Positions 1-6,149 are shown, numbered from the stretch's first letter. The stretch: DNA of 7,509 nucleotides from an uncultured Collinsella sp. (GCA_900541475.1 UQJV01000061.1:1-7509), one strand, 5' to 3'. Program-made: numbers and translations. Notes: generated from the letters alone by a model not told the origin.

Positions 1-17
1 GGGCCTAGCTATTTCTG

Positions 18-1109
18 TTAATGCTTCTTTCCGCGGAAGAAGAAGCCGTGCAGCGAGGGTTTGAGTCCGCGGCTGGCGCGACGCTCCTCGATATGATCGT
101 GGATCGAAGCGACGCGTTCGATGACTTCGTCGGGGATCGGCACGTCGGGATTCATGTTCTCGACCTGGCTAACCTCGGCGGCGGCGACCTGGTCGATAAT
201 GGGCACATCGTCGCGCGAGATGACGGGCGTGGCGTCTTCTTTCATCTTGCGGTATCGCTGCATCATGTCGGTCTGAAGCTGCTGGGCCGAAGGCGGCGTC
301 CAGATGATGGCGTTGGCGCCAGCGGCGATGGTTTCACGGATGCTCTCGGGCGTCTTGCCGCCCGGTGCGATGAGCGGCAGGTTGGGATAGTGCTCGCGCA
401 GCTCGCGCAGGACCTGCGGCGTGTTCTTGCCGGCCGCGATGTTGAGGATCTTGGCTCCGGCGCGCACCTTGGCGTGAGCATCGTCGTCGCAACGTACGAC
501 CGTGGCGATGACGGGGATGTCGGCGATGTTGGTGATGTGCTCGACCATCTCGGCAGTAGCGGGGGAGTTGACTACGCAGCCCGCCGCACCTTGCATCTCG
601 GAAACGGCCGCCATCTGCACGGAGCGCTTACCGGTGGTGGTGCCGCCGCCAACGCCCACAAAGACCGGGCACTCGGCAACGGTCAGCAGCGCCTGCGTAA
701 TGGCGGGCTGCGGCGTGAAGGGGTAGACGGCAAACACGGCGTCGGCATTGGAATTGCGGATGACCGCCACGTCGGTGGTGTAGATGAGCGATTTGATGTG
801 GCGGCCAAAGAGCGTAAAGCCGCTGGCCTCCTCGATCTCATCGGGCATGCGGAGGGCCGCCTTGCGCAGACGTCCGTCGATGGGCAGCGGCTCCATGGGC
901 AAAAGGCCGTTGGGAGTTACGGCCACCTGGGGCTCGGTAAATTCGTTTGCAAGCTCTACCTCGGAGAAGTCGACCGAGGCGACGATGTCCTCGTGAACCT
1001 CGGCGGGAACATCAATGGGGGCTTGGTCGTTAGTCGCGGCAGGCGTATCGAAGGAACTGGTGGCGACAAAGGCGTCGACGCGCTCGTTCAAATCGTTGAG
1101 AGAATCCAT
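18..1109 (-). CDS. Conserved protein of unknown function, phosphate-binding TIM-barrel-like
   Basis: Encodes 363 residues. I recognise the core (about residues 75-290) as similar to a family of about 240 residues seen in Clostridia, often auto-labelled 'hydrolase', with no proven reaction that I know of. Alternating strand/helix segments, a glycine-rich stretch GVGGGTTTGKR at 152-162, and APGGKTPESI at 248-257 followed by GANAIIWTPP at 264-273 resemble phosphate-binding (beta/alpha)8 barrels such as ThiE or KDPG-aldolase-like enzymes. Residues 1-71 are acidic and Ala/Pro/Val-rich, look disordered, and extend beyond the usual family start. Residues 291-363 form a further charged tail ending in a basic patch (FFFRGKKH). 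No signal peptide or membrane span is visible, so it is probably cytoplasmic. The ATG at 1109 has only a weak ribosome binding site (CGGA), but the internal Met72 has none. It is divergent from the small membrane protein gene at 1302. The family match is from memory; no catalytic residue can be assigned. Confidence 0.85.
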   Translation of the reverse strand: MDSLNDLNERVDAFVATSSFDTPAATNDQAPIDVPAEVHEDIVASVDFSEVELANEFTEPQVAVTPNGLLPMEPLPIDGRLRKAALRMPDEIEEASGFTLFGRHIKSLIYTTDVAVIRNSNADAVFAVYPFTPQPAITQALLTVAECPVFVGVGGGTTTGKRSVQMAAVSEMQGAAGCVVNSPATAEMVEHITNIADIPVIATVVRCDDDAHAKVRAGAKILNIAAGKNTPQVLRELREHYPNLPLIAPGGKTPESIRETIAAGANAIIWTPPSAQQLQTDMMQRYRKMKEDATPVISRDDVPIIDQVAAAEVSQVENMNPDVPIPDEVIERVASIHDHIEERRASRGLKPSLHGFFFRGKKH

Positions 1110-1131
1110 GGCGGTCCGTTTCTATGTTGTG

Positions 1132-1151
1132 CGGTCGGCAGTGTACGACCG
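1132..1151. promoter_or_regulatory. Inverted repeat over the likely promoter of the 18-1109 gene
   Basis: CGGTCG (1132-1137) and CGACCG (1146-1151) form a perfect 6-bp dyad with an 8-base spacer. The spacer carries TACACT on the minus strand (1145 down to 1140), a plausible -10 for the minus-strand gene starting at 1109; I see no convincing -35. A dyad over a -10 is a typical repressor-operator position. In a GC-rich genome a 6-bp dyad can easily arise by chance, so this is tentative. Confidence 0.25.
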
Positions 1152-1258
1152 GCGTTGAGAGTGCTAAATCGTTTGACGAGTTGATTTTTCCCCGCCGCGC
1201 CATCCGTTAGACTGAAGGGCCGGCGAACGTGAAGGAGCTGTGGTGGCGGGAATCGAGG

Positions 1259-1267
1259 TGCTATCTT
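1259..1267 (+). promoter_or_regulatory. Extended -10 promoter of the small membrane protein gene
   Basis: TGC followed by TATCTT fits the extended -10 pattern TGnTAnnnT. Transcription would start near 1274, leaving a leader of about 28 bases that contains the ribosome binding site (around 1287-1293) and the ATG at 1302. No good -35 is visible at 17-18 bases upstream, which is tolerated by extended -10 promoters. Confidence 0.4.
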
Positions 1268-1301
1268 GAATGTCCCGTATACAAAAGAGAGGTGACGCGG
1301 T

Positions 1302-1472
1302 ATGGAATTCTCGGCAATGTTGGGCTCGATTGGCCTATGCGTGGGCGCAATCGTTGCCGCCGCGGTCATCTACTTTGTGGTCACGGCCATTAAGGGCAAA
1401 AAGGCCGAGCGCAAGGAGCGTGAAGCGCTTGCGCGGCATAAGGACCAGCAGGACAGGCGCGCACGGCGATAG
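1302..1472 (+). CDS. Small single-span membrane protein, 56 residues
   Basis: Reading from the ATG at 1302 gives 56 residues ending at TAG 1470-1472. Residues 7-29 are a hydrophobic segment (LGSIGLCVGAIVAAAVIYFV and on) long enough to span the membrane once. Residues 30-56 are strongly basic and hydrophilic (KGKKAERKERE, then QQDRRARR), predicted to stay in the cytoplasm by the positive-inside rule and to form a charged helix. AGAGAGG at 1286-1292 lies 9 bases before the ATG and is a good ribosome binding site; an extended -10 lies at 1259-1267. Its stop is only 24 bases from the convergent stop of the RNA methyltransferase gene. I do not recognise a family. The topology resembles small regulatory or scaffold membrane proteins, but no function can be assigned. 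It is real by signal, spacing and composition, not by homology. Confidence 0.7.
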   Translation: MEFSAMLGSIGLCVGAIVAAAVIYFVVTAIKGKKAERKEREALARHKDQQDRRARR

Positions 1473-1496
1473 CTTGTTGAGTTTTGAATCCGTGCG

Positions 1497-2600
1497 CTAG
1501 CTGCGTTTTCGGACCAGGGCGATATAGAAGCCCTCAAAGTCGCGACTGGGCGGAATGGTCAGCGTGCCGGGCATGCCGTTGGCAATGGCCGAGATGTGGC
1601 CAGCGGCGATTGCCTCGGTGAGAGCGTTGGACTCGATGCGGGGTTCCTCACCAGCTTCCTGGGCGCGACGCGCTTCGCTTTCGCTCGGCGTGCCGTCGAG
1701 GGGGATGAGCTCGCAGTCCATGTGCTTGTCGAGGGCCTCTTGCAGGGCATCCTCGTTTTCCTGCGGCAAGATCGAACACGTCGAATAGACGAGCGTGCCG
1801 CCCGGTTTGAGTGCCCCCATGGCGCGATCCAGAAGCGCGCGCTGCGAGCGGGCGCACTTGACGAGCAGCTGCTCGGTGAGGCCGCGCAAGCTCTTTTCGT
1901 TGCCGCTGATGACGGTGCCCGTGCCGGTGCAGGGAGCGTCGAGCAGGATGCGGTCAAAGCGGAAGAACTCGTCAAGCTCGCGTGCGTCAATACGCATGAC
2001 GGGCACGTTTTTGGCGCCCTGGCGGCCCAAGTTGGCCTCGAGCTTTTCGGCACGGGGAATGCTCATCTCGCAGGCAGTGAGGTGCGCCTGTCCCTGGGTG
2101 AGGGCGGCGATTTGCGTCGTCTTTCCGCCGGGGGCCGCACACATGTCCAGGATGTCCTCGCCGGCCTGAGCGCCCAGCACGAGCGGCGGCATCATCGACG
2201 ACAGGCTCTGCAGGTAGATCTTGCCGTCACGGTAGATGTCGAGGTCCCATAGGTCGGAAACTTGGGCCTCGGGCAGGATGAAGGCGTCCGGATACCATGC
2301 GACGGGGCGGTGCGCGATGCCGGCCTCGTCGAGTGCGGCGGCGATGCCCTCGGCGGTCGCCTTGAGCGTGTTGGCGCGCAGTGTGACTGGGCGTGTGGCC
2401 GCGGCGCCAAAGCCTTCGATCATGAGCTCGGCATCGGTGGGGGCATAGGCGCCGGCGACCGTGTCGACCATAAAGCGCGGCAGGTCGGCGGCGGAGTGTT
2501 GGGCGGCAAGCTGGTCGGAAAGCTCGGTAGCGGCAAATTGCCTGAGCCTGAGCTCGGGCTTAACCTGCTTTTTCTGCTTACGACGACGCGGCTTGGACAT
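1497..2600 (-). CDS. RsmB/NOP family RNA cytosine-5 methyltransferase (class I, SAM-dependent)
   Basis: Encodes 367 residues. It should transfer a methyl group from S-adenosylmethionine to C5 of a cytosine in rRNA or tRNA, in the cytoplasm. Visible family motifs: DMCAAPGGKT at 152-161 (motif I, AdoMet binding), the acidic Glu178 after motif I and Asp205 (motif III), DAPCTGTGT at 221-229 with the PC-motif Cys224 that helps release product, and STCSILPQENE at 273-283 with Cys275 as the expected covalent nucleophile. It ends with FEGFYIALVRKR, the usual last strand. The N-terminus is very basic (PRRRKQKKQVK), suiting RNA contact. It lacks the NusB-like N-terminal domain of true RsmB (about 430 residues) and has no room for the RsmF C-terminal PUA region, so the target base cannot be named. 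AAGGA is correctly spaced before the ATG at 2600. The synthetase gene ends 59 bases upstream on the same strand with no obvious promoter between, suggesting one transcript. Confidence 0.93.
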   Translation of the reverse strand: MSKPRRRKQKKQVKPELRLRQFAATELSDQLAAQHSAADLPRFMVDTVAGAYAPTDAELMIEGFGAAATRPVTLRANTLKATAEGIAAALDEAGIAHRPVAWYPDAFILPEAQVSDLWDLDIYRDGKIYLQSLSSMMPPLVLGAQAGEDILDMCAAPGGKTTQIAALTQGQAHLTACEMSIPRAEKLEANLGRQGAKNVPVMRIDARELDEFFRFDRILLDAPCTGTGTVISGNEKSLRGLTEQLLVKCARSQRALLDRAMGALKPGGTLVYSTCSILPQENEDALQEALDKHMDCELIPLDGTPSESEARRAQEAGEEPRIESNALTEAIAAGHISAIANGMPGTLTIPPSRDFEGFYIALVRKRS

Positions 2601-2638
2601 CCGTCTTTCCTTCCCGTCCCAATTTGACTACTTTCCGG

Positions 2639-2658
2639 GCACGCTGCTGCTGGCGTGC
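2639..2658 (-). other. Weak hairpin between synthetase and methyltransferase genes
   Basis: GCACGC and GCGTGC pair over an 8-base loop directly after the synthetase stop codon on the minus strand. There is no U-rich run after it on that strand, so it is a poor terminator. At most it could cause partial termination or protect the upstream mRNA end. It may be chance. Confidence 0.25.
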
Positions 2659-2659
2659 T

Positions 2660-4810
2660 TTAGTACTGGCTCTCGTGCTTGCTAAAGAAGTCGAAGCGCG
2701 GGGGCAGCGGCTTTACGCGGTGCTCGCCGGGCTTCTCGCCCAGGCTCTCCACAAACTCGTCCGTGGAGGCAAAGATGTTGTCCCAGCTAAAGAAGGCGAC
2801 CGGGTCGACGTCGAAGTACTCGCAGATGAGCTCGCAGCCGGTCGGGACGATGCCGTGCATCAGGACGGTCGCCACACGCAGCTCGGTAAAGGCGTCGACC
2901 AGGGCCTGCTTCATGGCGGCGTTGGCTGGCTCGCCCTCGAGCTTGTTGGCGGCCTTGGAGGCATCGCTCCAGCGCTTGTTTGCGGCGCGCAGGTAGTCGT
3001 CGCACACGGCGAGCGCGCGGTGCGTCTCGAACTTGTACATGGCCTGCTCAAAGGCAAGGGCGGCCTGCTCGGCAGCTTCGACCACGGCAGCAGAGGCGGC
3101 ACCGGCGGGAATGCAGCCGTTGCGATAGGGGCTCTCGTCACCCTCCTTGACGGCGACGCCGTAGAAGCAGCTGCGGGCCAAGCGGTTGAACACGCCAGTC
3201 AGCAGCGCGCTCTCCTTAAGGGCCGGGTCGATAACGCGCTTGTCATCGCAGGCGCGCACCTCGTTGCCGTCCTTGTCCTTGCCGGTCACGCGGGTGTCGT
3301 ATGCCTTGGGGCTAAAGCTCACCGGCTTCTCGGACAGGCCGAGCGACAGCCAATGCGCGCGCATCTGCTCGCAGGTGTAGTGGTTGAGCAGGTCGTCTGC
3401 CGGCGGGGGAGGCGTCTGCGAGGAGGAGCTGGCCTTTTTGCCCATGTAGAGCAGGTGGTAGCAGGCGCTGACGGTGCTCTGCGTAAGGTCCCAGCCCAGG
3501 GCCTCCCACATGGCGGTCTGCGCGATGCAGTAGAAGTAGATGTTGTCCTGACCGATGAACTGGTAGATCTGTGCGTCGTCAGAGCACCACCAGTCGCGCC
3601 AGTCGAGCGAGCTGTGCTGGTAGGTGGGTGCGGGTACCTGCGTGGAATCGGCGGCGGGCTCGCCCATGAGGGCGGCGTCCTGGGCGGCGACACCCTCAGT
3701 TACGCCGGCGGCGCGGGCATCGCGGGCGAGCACGGTGCGGGTGTAGCTGATGGGCGCCCACAGGCTCTCGGGCCAGCACCAGCAGGTGACGTCGTTCACA
3801 CCGTCGACCTCGGGTACCGGAACGCCCCAGTCGATGTTACCGGTGATGCGGAAGGGCACGAGCGCCTTGCCGCTGCGGAAGCGCACTCCGCCGTTGGCGA
3901 GCACCGCATGGGCGTCGTCGCGCTCCTTCCAGCTGGGGAAGGTGACGGTAAAGCTGCTCTTGTTGCCCTCGGGCTCCAGCACGGTGTGCTCGGGGAGCTG
4001 GTCCTCGACGGCGTCGAAGGCCTCGCGGAACTTGTTCTGGATGTAGAGCTGCGCCGGCAGCAGCCACTCTTCCATGGTCTTGGAGACCACGGAACGAACC
4101 TGCGGGTTCTGGGCGAGCTTGGCGGTGTACGTCTTCATAAAGTCGAGGTAGGCTGGCAGGTCAAAGTAGAGGTTGTCGACCGGGCGCAGCTCGGGCACCT
4201 CGCCGGTGAGCTGGCTCTTGGGCGCGATGAGCTCCTCGGGCTCAAACTGGTGACCCAGGTCGCACTCGTCGGCGTAGGCTTTCTCGGACTTGCAGCCCTG
4301 GATGGGGCAGCGGCCGATCACCTGGCGGCCATTGAGGAACGTGCCGGCCTTAGCGTCGTAGAACTGCAGCGTGGAGCGCTTGGAGATGGTGCCCTGCTCG
4401 TGCAGGCGCTCGATGATCTCGGCGGTAACCTCGTTGTGAATCTGCGCAGCCGGCTCTAGGCCTGAGCCGCCGTAGATATCGCAGCTGATGTTGTAGTTGT
4501 TGAGGGTCGCGGCCTGGCGAGAGTGATTGGACTCGACATACTCGCCGATGGACTTGTCGTAGCCTTCGTTCTCCTTGAGCTTGCGGTAGCTCTCCATGAT
4601 GGGCGATCCGTAGCAGTCGGTGCCCGAGGTGAAGATGACATTCTCGCGGCCCAGACGGTCGCGCAGGAAGCGGGCGAAGAAGTCGGCCGGGACAAAGACG
4701 CCACCGACGTGGCCAAAGTGAAGGCCCTTGTTGCCGTAGGGCTCGCCGGCGGTAACGATGGCGCGGCGAGGCCAACTGGGACGGTCGTTCATGGAGTATT
4801 TGGATGCCAT
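2660..4810 (-). CDS. Methionyl-type class I aminoacyl-tRNA synthetase, divergent active site
   Basis: Encodes 716 residues. Family layout by eye against E. coli MetRS: Rossmann start AGEPYGNKG then HFGH at 31-34 (HIGH motif); TDCYGSP around Asp65 (equivalent of Asp52, which holds the amino acid's amino group); connective region with possible zinc ligands Cys168, Cys173, Cys183 and His187; LIAPKSQLTG and YFDLPAY (194-221); TMEEW (245-249); an insertion of about 70 residues; NIDWGVPVP (325-333); WAPISY (351-356); FIGQDNIYFY (418-427); KMSKS loop changed to KASSS (459-463); and a helical anticodon domain from about 500 with Asn542, Arg546 and Trp614 matching the E. coli anticodon readers Asn391, Arg395 and Trp461. 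There is no C-terminal tRNA-binding (EMAP-like) domain. The ATG at 4810 is chosen because AAGGAG lies 4 bases upstream and the protein then begins near the family start; the open frame runs on to 4903 but that part covers the promoter. It should ligate an amino acid to a CAU-anticodon tRNA, but the altered pocket makes methionine uncertain. Confidence 0.88.
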   Translation of the reverse strand: MASKYSMNDRPSWPRRAIVTAGEPYGNKGLHFGHVGGVFVPADFFARFLRDRLGRENVIFTSGTDCYGSPIMESYRKLKENEGYDKSIGEYVESNHSRQAATLNNYNISCDIYGGSGLEPAAQIHNEVTAEIIERLHEQGTISKRSTLQFYDAKAGTFLNGRQVIGRCPIQGCKSEKAYADECDLGHQFEPEELIAPKSQLTGEVPELRPVDNLYFDLPAYLDFMKTYTAKLAQNPQVRSVVSKTMEEWLLPAQLYIQNKFREAFDAVEDQLPEHTVLEPEGNKSSFTVTFPSWKERDDAHAVLANGGVRFRSGKALVPFRITGNIDWGVPVPEVDGVNDVTCWCWPESLWAPISYTRTVLARDARAAGVTEGVAAQDAALMGEPAADSTQVPAPTYQHSSLDWRDWWCSDDAQIYQFIGQDNIYFYCIAQTAMWEALGWDLTQSTVSACYHLLYMGKKASSSSQTPPPPADDLLNHYTCEQMRAHWLSLGLSEKPVSFSPKAYDTRVTGKDKDGNEVRACDDKRVIDPALKESALLTGVFNRLARSCFYGVAVKEGDESPYRNGCIPAGAASAAVVEAAEQAALAFEQAMYKFETHRALAVCDDYLRAANKRWSDASKAANKLEGEPANAAMKQALVDAFTELRVATVLMHGIVPTGCELICEYFDVDPVAFFSWDNIFASTDEFVESLGEKPGEHRVKPLPPRFDFFSKHESQY

Positions 4811-4814
4811 GGGA

Positions 4815-4820
4815 CTCCTT
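4815..4820 (-). promoter_or_regulatory. Ribosome binding site that fixes the synthetase start
   Basis: On the minus strand AAGGAG sits 4 bases before the ATG at 4810. The spacing is short but the match is strong. The alternative upstream ATG at 4903 has no such site and would lie before the likely transcription start, and the next ATG (4792) is 22 bases away. Confidence 0.75.
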
Positions 4821-4891
4821 CGCATATGGTGAGAGCGCACCCGGGCACAGGGCCTGGCTGCGCGGTGGTCAATTCGTGCATATCGTTCGAC

Positions 4892-4900
4892 ATTATCGCA
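4892..4900 (-). promoter_or_regulatory. Extended -10 promoter of the synthetase gene
   Basis: On the minus strand TGC-GATAAT matches the extended -10 with five of six core bases. CTGCCA lies 19 bases upstream as a weak -35. Transcription would start near 4884, giving a leader of about 74 bases. That leader is too short for a T-box riboswitch and I see no T-box sequence. Confidence 0.5.
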
Positions 4901-4928
4901 CACGAGGACGGGTACGTGGCAGGGGCGC

Positions 4929-4934
4929 TATCCT
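4929..4934 (+). promoter_or_regulatory. Possible -10 giving a leaderless transcript
   Basis: TATCCT ends 8 bases before the ATG at 4943. If used, transcription would begin at or next to the start codon. This agrees with the absence of a ribosome binding site before that ATG. No clear -35 is seen. Confidence 0.35.
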
Positions 4935-4942
4935 AAGATGCT

Positions 4943-5512
4943 ATGAATGAGATTTCCAACATACATGCGTTTGAGGACGAGGATTTTCTGCACGCCTGCT
5001 TTGTGTGGGGGATGGCGGTGCTTGGCGCATTTGCCGTGTGCCTGGTGCCGGTGTTTATGCTGCTGGGCGGGCCCGCGGACCTGGATGCGGCGGATGCGGG
5101 CGGTTGGACGGCCGTTTTGGGCTGGATAGTCGGCTTGGCTGCGGTTTCGGCGGCGTCATTTGCCGTGCATGAGTTGGTGCACGGTGTGTTTTTTAAGCTG
5201 CTGGCGCCTGCGGGCGCGCAGGTGACCTTTGGGGCAAATCTCGAAACCTGCATGATTTACGCCTGCGCCGAAGGCGTGGTGTATTCGCGCATGCGATACG
5301 TGGCGGTTTGCCTGGCGCCGACGGTTGTTGTGACGGCGGCGTTTGCCCTGGGGTTTGCGTTCTCGGGCTATCCGCTGCTGTGCTACCTGGCGGCCGGCTT
5401 GCATTTGTCGGGTTGTGTGGGCGATTGGTATTACGTGCGGACCATTTTGCGCGATCGCCGCATTGTCGCCTGCGAGGACACGTCCTTTGGCGTGCGCTTT
5501 TTCGCAAGGTAG
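4943..5512 (+). CDS. DUF3267-type membrane zinc-protease-like protein
   Basis: Encodes 189 residues. Four hydrophobic stretches are visible at about 18-42, 56-75, 117-140 and 143-159, so this is an integral membrane protein. HELVH at 76-80 follows the second span and is the HExxH zinc-binding and catalytic motif; Asp161 in GCVGDWYYV after the last span is a plausible third zinc ligand. This layout fits the DUF3267 'putative zincin peptidase' family, which resembles small site-2-type intramembrane proteases. The substrate is unknown. The gene is divergent from the synthetase with 132 bases between the starts, and 61 bases before queH on the same strand, so it may share a transcript with the queuosine genes. 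No ribosome binding site precedes the ATG, consistent with a leaderless mRNA. The codon mix is richer in T-ending codons than queA, suggesting lower expression. Family assignment rests on motif and topology only. Confidence 0.8.
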   Translation: MNEISNIHAFEDEDFLHACFVWGMAVLGAFAVCLVPVFMLLGGPADLDAADAGGWTAVLGWIVGLAAVSAASFAVHELVHGVFFKLLAPAGAQVTFGANLETCMIYACAEGVVYSRMRYVAVCLAPTVVVTAAFALGFAFSGYPLLCYLAAGLHLSGCVGDWYYVRTILRDRRIVACEDTSFGVRFFAR

Positions 5513-5521
5513 TCTTTTGGG

Positions 5522-5554
5522 ATGATTTTTCTGGGACGGGGATTAAAAAATCAT
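5522..5554. repeat. A/T-rich inverted repeat in the queH leader
   Basis: ATGATTTTT (5522-5530) is the exact reverse complement of AAAAATCAT (5546-5554), with a 15-base G-rich loop. It sits between the DUF3267 gene and queH and ends 6 bases before the queH ribosome binding site. It could be a weak terminator, a translation-modulating hairpin, an operator, or one copy of a dispersed intergenic element. It is too A/T-rich compared with its surroundings to ignore. It does not fit the preQ1 riboswitch pattern. Confidence 0.6.
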
Positions 5555-5560
5555 TGCGGG

Positions 5561-5567
5561 GGAGGAG
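5561..5567 (+). promoter_or_regulatory. Ribosome binding site that fixes the queH start
   Basis: GGAGGAG directly abuts the ATG at 5568, leaving almost no spacer, but its GGAGG core lies 8 bases before the ATG at 5574. The second ATG is therefore the better start; it also gives the family-typical short N-terminus before the CC motif. Confidence 0.7.
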
Positions 5568-5573
5568 ATGTTG

Positions 5574-6149
5574 ATGAAGCCGTTGTTGTTGCACGCCTGC
5601 TGCGCGCCGTGCTCGCTTGAGCCAGTCCGCCTGCTGCGCGAGGAGGGGTTTGAACCCACAATTTGCTGGACCAATCCCAATATTCAGCCGCACGATGAAT
5701 GGCAGCGCCGCTTGGACGAGCTGCGCCGGTGGTGTGCCGATGGCGACATCGAGCTTATCGAGGCGGGGGAGGACCGCGAGCGCTGGGAGGTCGGCGTGGC
5801 CCCGCTGGGCGCCGATCGACCCCGTCGCTGTCGCGCGTGCTATGCCCTGCGTCTGGCCGAGGCATGCCGTGTGGCTCAGGAGCGTGGGTTTGAGTTTGTG
5901 GGCACGACGCTCGCCGTCTCGCCGTATCAGTTGTTCGAAACCTGCAATGATGTGTTGGAGCGTCTGGCTGCCGCTCGCGGTCTCACTCCGGTGATTCGCG
6001 ATTTTCGCCCGTATTACCCCGAGGCGACACGCCGTTCGCGCGAGCTGGGCATGTATCGGCAGAATTACTGCGGCTGCCGATTCTCGGCCGTCGAGGCGGC
6101 CATGGACCGCGCCCGCATCCGCGACGAGCGCAAAGCGTTCAAAAAGTAG
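5574..6149 (+). CDS. queH: Epoxyqueuosine reductase QueH
   Basis: Encodes 191 residues from the second in-frame ATG. QueH (formerly DUF208) reduces epoxyqueuosine in tRNA to queuosine, the last step of the pathway, and replaces the unrelated cobalamin-dependent QueG. Visible family marks: HACCAPCS at 7-14 with the adjacent Cys9-Cys10 pair, CRAC at 86-89, and QNYCGC at 163-168. The CC pair and the CxxC are the expected iron-sulphur cluster ligands. WTNPNIQPHDEWQRR (32-46) and GTTLAVSPYQ (110-119) are also typical. Length is about that of the compact family members. No membrane or export signal is present; the protein is cytoplasmic. It stands 64 bases before queA, whose product makes its substrate, which strongly supports the call. 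The 5' leader holds an inverted repeat that might affect its expression. Confidence 0.95.
   Translation: MKPLLLHACCAPCSLEPVRLLREEGFEPTICWTNPNIQPHDEWQRRLDELRRWCADGDIELIEAGEDRERWEVGVAPLGADRPRRCRACYALRLAEACRVAQERGFEFVGTTLAVSPYQLFETCNDVLERLAAARGLTPVIRDFRPYYPEATRRSRELGMYRQNYCGCRFSAVEAAMDRARIRDERKAFKK

Noticed and set aside
1141..1167. Complete CIRCE (HrcA) operator
   Set aside because: Only the GAGTGCTAA arm is present; the bases at 1141-1149 do not match the other arm, and neither neighbour is a chaperone gene.
21..1184. 387-codon open frame on the plus strand opposite the 18-1109 gene
   Set aside because: Antisense shadow: composition rich in Asp, Gly, Val and His with no motifs, while the minus-strand frame matches a known family.
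2624..4459. 611-codon open frame on the plus strand opposite the synthetase gene
   Set aside because: It lies antisense to a gene with clear family motifs, has a low-complexity Gly/Ala/Val/Leu composition typical of mirrored GC-rich codons, and shows no recognisable domain.
4811..4891. T-box riboswitch controlling the synthetase
   Set aside because: The leader is under 80 bases and has neither a T-box sequence nor a terminator/antiterminator pair.
4811..4903. 31-residue upstream extension of the synthetase frame
   Set aside because: It covers the extended -10 region and lacks a ribosome binding site, while the ATG at 4810 has AAGGAG and the family-typical start.
5513..5573. preQ1 riboswitch upstream of queH
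   Set aside because: The G-rich loop followed by an A-run looked suggestive, but the first stem and its C-rich partner needed for the preQ1 pseudoknot are absent.
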